Below, piece after piece: positions 58,921-64,000 of a stretch of 64,000 bases of DNA; position 1 is the first letter of the stretch, and the number at the start of each line of letters is the position of its first letter. The stretch spans positions 29,253 through 93,252 of the forward strand of contig NZ_DASZKT010000043.1 in the NCBI RefSeq assembly GCF_035552695.1, written 5' to 3'. The notes below the pieces were generated by a model that saw only the letters and a list, made by a program, of their open reading frames with translations, was not told the origin of the DNA and ran no database searches. The translations under genes and the position numbers were made by a program. Origin of the DNA: Actinospica sp035552695 (GTDB lineage Bacteria > Actinomycetota > Actinomycetes > Streptomycetales > Catenulisporaceae).

Positions 58921-59538
58921 TCAGTTTCCGGACGACCCGTCCGCCGACCCGCTGGGCGAGGCGGAGGCCGTGCCGAGGTTCACGTACGCGGGCGCGCCGA
59001 AGTCTTCGGTGAAGTCGTAGCACTGGTTCCAGAACTGGTCCCCGCTGGAACTCCACGAGCCCACGGCCGGGGCGTTGAGATCCTCCTGGACCGAGCAGAC
59101 GATCTCGGCCTTGGCCGCCAGGTCGAGCGGCAGCGAGTACTGATAGTTCCACTGCTGGTCGCGCGCGGTGTACGAGACGATCGACAGGCCCCCGGGGATC
59201 GCCGAGGTGTACCCGTCCGCGGTGTCGGTGGAGTCCGGCCCCTTGATCAGCGCGGCGAGGATGAGTTCCTGCGTCACCGGCTGGTTGCTGTAGCGCACGA
59301 CCGGGGTGAGCCGGTGGGCCCGGAAGAAGTAGAGCTGGTATTCGTTGTTGCCGCTGCCCGGAATCCCCGTGCCGGTCACGTCGTTCGCCGCCTGGAGCGT
59401 GGGCGCGGTGCCGACCACCTTCATCGAGGTGGACTGGATCCCGCAGCCCGCGAGGCCCAGCGTCCCGACCATCCCGGCCACGGCGGCGGCCACGCCCATG
59501 CCGCGCCGATGCAGCGGGCGGTGCGAGGTCGCGTTCAC
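58921..59538 (-). CDS. Secreted lipoprotein of the AfsQ operon (GerMN-like)
   Basis: A 205-residue lipoprotein. The signal helix GMGVAAAVAGMVGTLGLAGC ends in a clear lipobox, with the acylated Cys near residue 33. The extracytoplasmic part resembles a GerMN-like domain: YQLYFFRAHRLTPVVRYSNQ, VTQELILAALIKGPDS, GGLSIVSYT. It is the last gene of the afsQ1-afsQ2-lipoprotein unit, as in Streptomyces (SCO4905, from memory). It may tune the sensor kinase, as CseA does for CseB/CseC; that is inference. GTG at 59538 has GGAGG 10 bases upstream. Its start sequence is duplicated 38 bp upstream. Confidence 0.82.
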   Translation of the reverse strand: MNATSHRPLHRRGMGVAAAVAGMVGTLGLAGCGIQSTSMKVVGTAPTLQAANDVTGTGIPGSGNNEYQLYFFRAHRLTPVVRYSNQPVTQELILAALIKGPDSTDTADGYTSAIPGGLSIVSYTARDQQWNYQYSLPLDLAAKAEIVCSVQEDLNAPAVGSWSSSGDQFWNQCYDFTEDFGAPAYVNLGTASASPSGSADGSSGN

Positions 59539-59606
59539 CGGGTTCTCGCCTCCTGCGATCCCAAGGTCGCGGTCACCGGGCTCTCGCCTCCCAGTGATCC
59601 CGCTGG
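59531..59606 (-). repeat. 38-bp tandem duplication at the afsQ2-lipoprotein junction
   Basis: Two copies (59531-59568 and 59569-59606) share, on the coding strand, GGAGGCGAGARCCCGGTGA followed by MCGC. Each carries a ribosome site and GTG. The outer GTG (59576) overlaps the afsQ2 stop, and the inner GTG (59538) is the lipoprotein start. In between is a 13-codon frame, VTATLGSQEARTR, whose TGA overlaps the lipoprotein GTG. Confidence 0.8.
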
Positions 59607-61159
59607 CGGGTGTCGTGGTGCCCGGACGCGGAGAGCAGGCGCTCCGTGGCCGAGACCTCGTGGTCGGGGTCCTCCCCGGCCGACGGGTGCCGAGGCAGTC
59701 TGAAAGTGAAGACGGCTCCGCCTTCCGGTCGGTTCCGCGCCGAGAGTTCCCCGTTGTGCAGCCGCGCGTTCTCCCAGGCGATCGCCAGGCCCAGGCCGCT
59801 GCCCTCGCTGCGGCCGCGCGCCTTGTCCGCCTTGTAGAAGCGTTCGAAGATGTGCGGCAGCGCGTCCTGCGGGATACCCGGTCCATTGTCCGCGACCTCG
59901 ATCAGCAGCTCCTCGGCGTACGCGCGCACGGTCAGCTCGACCGGCTCGCCGCCGTGCTTGAGCGCGTTGCCGCACAGGTTCGCCAGCACCACGTCGACCC
60001 GCCGCGCGTCCACCTGGACCGGCAGCACCCGCGGCGCGCGCACCCGCACCTTCTCGCTCCAGCCGCGGGCCTCGATCGTCGCCTCGATCAGCTCGGGCAG
60101 GTTCACGTCCTCCACGCGCATCCCGGCGGTGCCCGCGTCCATCCGCGAGATCTCCATCAGGTCCTCGACCAGCCGCGCGAGCCGCTTGGTCTCGTTGGCG
60201 ATCAGATGCGCGGCGGACACGGTGGTCGGGTCGGCGTCCTCCACGTCCTCGAGGACCTCGGTGACGGCTGTCATCGCGGTCAGCGGGGTACGCAGCTCGT
60301 GCGACACGTCCGCGACGAACCGCCGGGACGCCGCGTCCATCGCGCGCAGTTCCTCCATGGAGAACGCGAGCGCGCGGGCGGTCTCGTTGAAGGTGCGGGA
60401 GACGTCCGCGAGCTCGTCCGAGCCGTTCACCTCGAGCCGCACCTCCAACTCGCCGCGACCGAGCCGGCGCGCGGCCATGCCGAGGCGGCGGATCGGCAGC
60501 AGGATGTTGCGACTCGCGAAGAACGCCACGACCGTCGCGCCGATCAGCGCGAGCAGCGTGGAGACGGCACCGATCAGCACCAGGTTGTCCAGGACGTGCT
60601 GCTCCTGGCTGAGATCGGTGTAGGTGTACATCTGCACGCCGGAGGGCTGCAGCGTCGCGCCGGTCAGGATGTAGGTCGTGCCGCCGATCGACGTGCGTTC
60701 CTGCACCATCGATTTCTTGGCGGCCGTCTTGAAGTCGGCGGGGACGTCGTCGAGGTTGGAATTGCTCCATATCGTGCCGGCGGCCGGGCTGATGATGACC
60801 ACCGCGTCGCCGTTCTTCGCGATGGTGTTGACCACCTGGTGCAGCGAGTTGGCGATCGCCGCCTCTTGGCTCGCCGCGGTGCCGCCGGCCTGCAACTGGC
60901 CGCCGTACGCGTTGAAGTCGTCCGTCAGGTTGCTGACGGCGGTCTGCTGCGCCTTGTCCAGCATCACGGCTCTGGTCAGGTAGTACGACGCGCTCGTGAT
61001 GATGATCGCGGTGATCACGGCGACCGCGGCGAAGCCCGCGAACAGCCGCGGCCGGATTCCGCCGAGCCGCCAGCCGCGCCGGTGCAGCCCGCGGCGCCAC
61101 CAGCCCACGCCGGCGCGCCGCTCCGCGTTCGTCTGCTCCCGTCTCTCTCGCCTGTTCAC
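59573..61159 (-). CDS. afsQ2: Sensor histidine kinase AfsQ2
   Basis: A 528-residue membrane kinase. An Arg-rich N-terminus precedes TM1 around 40-60 (FAGFAAVAVITAIIITSASY). The extracytoplasmic sensor domain covers about 60-190 and TM2 about 192-215 (LVLIGAVSTLLALIGATVVA), followed by HAMP. The phosphorylated His is in RFVADVSHELRTPLTAMTAV. The ATPase boxes are LANLCGNALKHGG, IEVADNGPGIPQD and GSGLGLAIAWENA. In S. coelicolor AfsQ1/Q2 controls antibiotic output and nitrogen metabolism on glutamate. It starts at GTG 61159, 28 bases after the afsQ1 stop. The gene order and the divergent sigQ support the assignment. Confidence 0.85.
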   Translation of the reverse strand: MNRRERREQTNAERRAGVGWWRRGLHRRGWRLGGIRPRLFAGFAAVAVITAIIITSASYYLTRAVMLDKAQQTAVSNLTDDFNAYGGQLQAGGTAASQEAAIANSLHQVVNTIAKNGDAVVIISPAAGTIWSNSNLDDVPADFKTAAKKSMVQERTSIGGTTYILTGATLQPSGVQMYTYTDLSQEQHVLDNLVLIGAVSTLLALIGATVVAFFASRNILLPIRRLGMAARRLGRGELEVRLEVNGSDELADVSRTFNETARALAFSMEELRAMDAASRRFVADVSHELRTPLTAMTAVTEVLEDVEDADPTTVSAAHLIANETKRLARLVEDLMEISRMDAGTAGMRVEDVNLPELIEATIEARGWSEKVRVRAPRVLPVQVDARRVDVVLANLCGNALKHGGEPVELTVRAYAEELLIEVADNGPGIPQDALPHIFERFYKADKARGRSEGSGLGLAIAWENARLHNGELSARNRPEGGAVFTFRLPRHPSAGEDPDHEVSATERLLSASGHHDTRQRDHWEARAR

Positions 61160-61187
61160 GCCGTCACCAGGCCAAACGCGCCGGGCC

Positions 61188-61874
61188 TCATCGTGGCGGA
61201 TCCAAGCGGTAGCCGATGCCGCGCACGGTGCGGATCAGCTGCGGGTCGCCGGGCACCAGCTCGACCTTGGCGCGCAGCCGCTGCACGCAGGCGTCCACCA
61301 GCCGCGAGTCGCCGAGGTAGTCGTGGTCCCAGACGAGCCGCAGCAGCTGCTGCCTGGACAGCGCCTGGCCCGGCCGGCGGGAGAGCTCGACCAGCAGCTT
61401 CAGCTCGGTGGGGGTGAGCGAGATCGGCGAGCCGCCACGGGAGACGATCATGGCCGAGCGGTCCACCGACAGTTCGCCGAAGACCGCGACGTCCGCCTGG
61501 TCCGGCACCGACCCGCCGTGCCGCCGCAGAACGGCCCGGATACGCGCGTCGAGCACGCGGGGCTGCACCGGCTTGACCACGTAGTCGTCCGCGCCGGACT
61601 CGAGACCGACCACGACGTCTATGTCGTCGCTGCGCGCGGTCAGCAGGATGATCGGCACCTGGTCGGTGCGCCGGATGCGTCGGCAGACCTCGAAGCCGTC
61701 GAGGCCGGGCAGCATCACGTCGAGCACGACGAGTTCGGGACGCTGGGACTGCCACAGCTCCAGGCCCTCCTCGCCGGAGGCGGCTGCCGTCACGCGGTGG
61801 CCCTGGCGGGTCAGCGCGAGCTCTATGGCCATCCGGATGGAGGGGTCGTCTTCGACGAGCAGGAGACTAGGCAC
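61188..61874 (-). CDS. afsQ1: Response regulator AfsQ1
   Basis: A 228-residue OmpR-type response regulator. The receiver domain has acidic Asp9/Asp10, the phospho-acceptor Asp52 in VVLDVMLPGLDGFEVCRRIR, and the conserved Thr and Lys in ILLTARSDDID and VVKPVQPRVLDARIRAVLRR. The C-terminal winged helix reads LTPTELKLLVELSRRPGQAL, RQQLLRLVWDHDYLGDSRLV and IRTVRGIGYRLDPPR. Long stretches agree with S. coelicolor AfsQ1 as I remember it. The start is GTG 61874, with only a weak ribosome site; GGTAAAAAT lies 8-16 bases upstream and could be a -10 region. Confidence 0.88.
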   Translation of the reverse strand: MPSLLLVEDDPSIRMAIELALTRQGHRVTAAASGEEGLELWQSQRPELVVLDVMLPGLDGFEVCRRIRRTDQVPIILLTARSDDIDVVVGLESGADDYVVKPVQPRVLDARIRAVLRRHGGSVPDQADVAVFGELSVDRSAMIVSRGGSPISLTPTELKLLVELSRRPGQALSRQQLLRLVWDHDYLGDSRLVDACVQRLRAKVELVPGDPQLIRTVRGIGYRLDPPR

Positions 61875-62060
61875 CTACCCATTTTTACCGATGAAACGCA
61901 TGGGAGCGGTAGCGGTGATGCGAAACCGACGCCCCCGGCCTTGCGCCGTGACGGGCAGTGATCGCACCGTACCCCCGCGTGTCCGAACGGTGCCGGGAGA
62001 TCGCAGTCCGTGGCGGCGATTTCACCCCAGGTGGGGACGCCGCGCCACCCGGCGGGCCCT

Positions 62061-62076
62061 GTGGCAAACCTGTGAC
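62061..62076 (+). promoter_or_regulatory. Candidate AfsQ1 binding site before sigQ
   Basis: GTGGC-N6-GTGAC matches the reported AfsQ1 consensus GTnAC-N6-GTnAC at all but one base. It lies 45 bases before the sigQ start, in the 247-base gap divergent from afsQ1. The rest of that gap shows no clear promoter boxes. Confidence 0.35.
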
Positions 62077-62121
62077 GTGAATCGTACTGGGCGATGAAGA
62101 GCGGGGACCAGGGTGGTAGCC

Positions 62122-62754
62122 ATGAGCTTCCCGACTCTGGCACCTCCTGTCCCCGCCGAGAATGCAGACGCGGCCCCCGCGTCGAGCGGTTCCACGGCGA
62201 TCGATAACACTTCGGCCACGATTCCCGGAGACTTCGCCGCTTATGTGGCAGAGCGGCGTTCCTCGCTGCTGCGCACCGCCCACCAGGTGGCCGGCGACCG
62301 CACCGAGGCCGAGGACCTTCTGCAGGAAGGCCTGCTCAAGACCTACCAGGCCTGGCACCGGATCGAGGACAAGGCCGTCGTCGGCTCCTACCTCCGCCGG
62401 ACCATGACGAACCACCAGATCTCGCAGTGGCGCAAGCGCCGGGTGGAGGAGTACCCGACCGACGAGCTGCCGGAGCGGCCCTACGACGGCGAGTCGATGA
62501 CGCAGGTGGAGATGCGGGTGGCGGTGGCCCGCGCGCTCGGCCGGCTCTCGGCGCGCGACCGCGAGGCGCTCTCGCTGCGCTACTACGGCTCGTACACCGA
62601 CACCGAGATCGCCGAGCGGATGGGCGTGTCCGTGGGCACGGTCAAGTCCGCGCTCTGGCGGGCACTGCGCAAGCTGCGCGAGGACCCGTCGCTGCGGCCG
62701 CTGGCGATGTACGTCACGGCGAACGCGGAGTGGCTGGAACCTGTCGCGGCCTGA
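62122..62754 (+). CDS. sigQ: ECF sigma factor, SigQ-like (SigE family)
   Basis: A 210-residue group 4 sigma factor. A ~40-residue Ala/Ser/Pro-rich N-terminus precedes region 2 (FAAYVAERRSSLLRTAHQVA, TEAEDLLQEGLLKTYQAWHR, VGSYLRRTMTNHQISQWRKR). Region 4 reads RLSARDREALSLRYYGSYTD and TEIAERMGVSVGTVKSALWR. It fits the SigE-type ECF group of actinomycetes. It is divergent from afsQ1, as SigQ is in S. coelicolor, where AfsQ1 activates it and it opposes AfsQ1. ATG 62122 follows AGGG by 8 bases; GTG 62113 would add three residues. No anti-sigma gene follows. Confidence 0.85.
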   Translation: MSFPTLAPPVPAENADAAPASSGSTAIDNTSATIPGDFAAYVAERRSSLLRTAHQVAGDRTEAEDLLQEGLLKTYQAWHRIEDKAVVGSYLRRTMTNHQISQWRKRRVEEYPTDELPERPYDGESMTQVEMRVAVARALGRLSARDREALSLRYYGSYTDTEIAERMGVSVGTVKSALWRALRKLREDPSLRPLAMYVTANAEWLEPVAA

Positions 62755-62913
62755 GTTCCGCGGAGTGCACGGCTTTCTGACGGCGCGTGAGCTTTTCCGG
62801 CGGTTCCGGCGAGTTCGCCCGCGCAGGCTGGCGGCTGCTTCGGCGGGCTCGGTAGGCTCTGCGCCTGACAGGACAAGACGCATCACCCGATGACCAGGGA
62901 AAGCCACGTACTC

Positions 62914-63873
62914 ATGACAGATGCGATCAAGAAGCTGCGCGAGCCCGCGGCGCTCGGTGCGGCGGCCTTCGCCGCCCTGATCACGCTGGCCGCCATCATC
63001 TCGTTGTTGTTCACCAGCGGCGGGAGTTTCTCCGACATCGCCTACTCGGATACGGGCAACCTGCTGAGCCTCCCGGTGGCCGCCGCCGTCGCCTTCGCGG
63101 TGTATCTGGCCAACCACGTCGGCCCGGCGCTCCCCAAGGCGCGCCTTGTGACCCTGATCGCGCTGGTCACGGTCGCCGCGGCCGCGGTGTTCGGGCTGGT
63201 CTCCTTCTTCGCCGGCTTCGGCGCGCAGGACGCGAGCGGCACCGGCAAGTTCGCCTACTTCCTGGCCGGCGCCGGCGGCGCGATCGTGATCGGCCTGGCC
63301 GGCTGGTACACCTGGCTGACCTGGCAGACGCACGCGCCGGCCAGGCCCGCGGCGCCGGCCGCGGCGGGCGCCGCGCCCGGCGGCTGGGTGCCGCCGCAGC
63401 AGCAGCACGGGGGCCCGCAGCAGCACGGGGCTCCGCAGGGCGGCGCGCCGCAGCAGGCGCCCGGCCAGCCGGGCGCGCAGCAGCCGGCCGGCTTCGGCTG
63501 GAAGCCGGGCAACGCCGCCGAGCAGACCGCCTACCTGCCGCCGCAGCCCGGCGGCGACCTCGGCCCGCAGACCCTGCAGGCGCAGCAGTCGGCGACCGGC
63601 TCGTACGCGGTGCCGCCGCACCTTCAGCAGCAGCCGGGCGGCCAGCCCGGGCAGCCGGGCCCGCAGGCGCACGGCGGCGGCGAGCGCACCCAGATGATCC
63701 CGCCGGTGCCGCCGACCATGCAGGAGTACGCGCCGGACCCGCAGCCCTGGCAGCCGCAGGGCGGGGCCCCGCAGGGCGGCGTCCCGCAGCCCCCGCCCAC
63801 CCGGCCGATGAACCCGAACGACGGCCAGACCGCCGAGGGCGCCGGACCGTTCGGCGTCGGCAACTGGCAGTAG
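62914..63873 (+). CDS. Four-helix membrane protein with Gln/Pro/Gly-rich tail
   Basis: A 319-residue protein. Four hydrophobic helices occupy residues 12-145, the first around GAAAFAALITLAAIISLLFT and the last around FLAGAGGAIVIGLAGWYTWL. A ~175-residue low-complexity cytoplasmic tail follows, with QQQHGGPQQHGAPQGG-type units and many Pro. The helix layout recalls the DUF5336 group, but I am not sure. ATG 62914 has AGGGAAAG 10 bases upstream; ATG 62890 would add eight residues and has no site. The 135 bases between sigQ and this start contain no clear terminator. It ends before a very strong hairpin. Confidence 0.75.
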   Translation: MTDAIKKLREPAALGAAAFAALITLAAIISLLFTSGGSFSDIAYSDTGNLLSLPVAAAVAFAVYLANHVGPALPKARLVTLIALVTVAAAAVFGLVSFFAGFGAQDASGTGKFAYFLAGAGGAIVIGLAGWYTWLTWQTHAPARPAAPAAAGAAPGGWVPPQQQHGGPQQHGAPQGGAPQQAPGQPGAQQPAGFGWKPGNAAEQTAYLPPQPGGDLGPQTLQAQQSATGSYAVPPHLQQQPGGQPGQPGPQAHGGGERTQMIPPVPPTMQEYAPDPQPWQPQGGAPQGGVPQPPPTRPMNPNDGQTAEGAGPFGVGNWQ

Positions 63874-63929
63874 GCGGTACGCGGCAGGCGGAAGCGATTC
63901 TCAGCAGGTTCCCGCCGTACGACGCAGCG

Positions 63930-63978
63930 AACAGACAGGCCCCCGTCCCGCAGCCTGCGGGACGGGGGCCTGTCTGTT
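63930..63978. terminator. 23-bp perfect hairpin terminator
   Basis: Positions 63930-63952 pair perfectly with 63956-63978 around the loop GCC (arm starts AACAGACAGGCCCCCGTCCC). It lies 57 bases after the last stop codon and probably serves a converging gene beyond the window as well. Confidence 0.85.
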
Positions 63979-64000
63979 CGCCTGTCAGGCGCCGACCGGG

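Overview
The window is chromosomal DNA from a high-GC actinomycete of the Streptomyces type. Codons are strongly G/C-ending, GTG starts and 4-bp ATGA/GTGA overlaps are common, and many genes encode Pro/Gln-rich one- to three-helix membrane proteins. The gene order (purN-purH, folD, mdh, trpS, an SCO4848-like gene, sdhCDAB, an acyl-CoA mutase, a BmpA-type nucleoside transporter, cdd-deoA, add, afsQ1/afsQ2/sigQ) recalls the S. coelicolor SCO48xx-SCO49xx core, as far as I remember it. Genus cannot be fixed from sequence alone. I saw no rRNA, tRNA, CRISPR array, transposase or phage gene.

Layout. 1-9.6 kb: membrane proteins, purine and folate genes (purN, purH, folD), glycogen branching enzyme and small membrane proteins. 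9.7-23 kb: monomeric isocitrate dehydrogenase and malate dehydrogenase flank three tandem ~1,070-residue AfsR-type SARP regulators (BTAD + NB-ARC + TPR). 23-30.4 kb: a septum-formation-like protein, a CNNM/CBS protein, trpS behind a duplicated ~68-bp element, a 2H phosphoesterase, a YihY/BrkB protein, a MarR-GNAT fusion, a DUF952 protein and an APH-type kinase. 30.4-38.4 kb is accessory: a wrecked kinase-like pseudogene, a LAL-type LuxR regulator, a secreted orphan, an arsenic cluster (arsR-aquaporin-arsC with divergent arsI) and a long inverted repeat bracketed by two copies of the 3' end of the SCO4848-like gene. 38.4-48.4 kb: succinate dehydrogenase, an acyl-CoA mutase large subunit, a regulator/MFS pair with an ordered operator array, a serine protease, a 49-residue peptide with eight cysteines, and an M20 amidohydrolase. 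48.7-58.8 kb: nucleoside uptake and salvage (BmpA lipoprotein, ATPase, two permeases, cdd, deoA, a SWIM-domain protein, add). 58.9-64 kb: an AfsQ1/AfsQ2 two-component system with its lipoprotein, divergent sigQ and a membrane protein.

How the genes fit together. Housekeeping functions are purine and one-carbon synthesis, TCA-cycle enzymes (icd, mdh, sdh), nucleoside import and breakdown, and acyl-CoA rearrangement. Regulation is heavy: three SARPs, LuxR, MarR-GNAT, two ArsR-like proteins, AfsQ1/Q2 and SigQ. The most unusual signals are the SARP triplet, the inverted repeat with duplicated gene tail, the repeats before trpS, the Cys-rich peptide, and a 38-bp duplication that inserts a 13-codon micro-ORF between afsQ2 and the lipoprotein gene.
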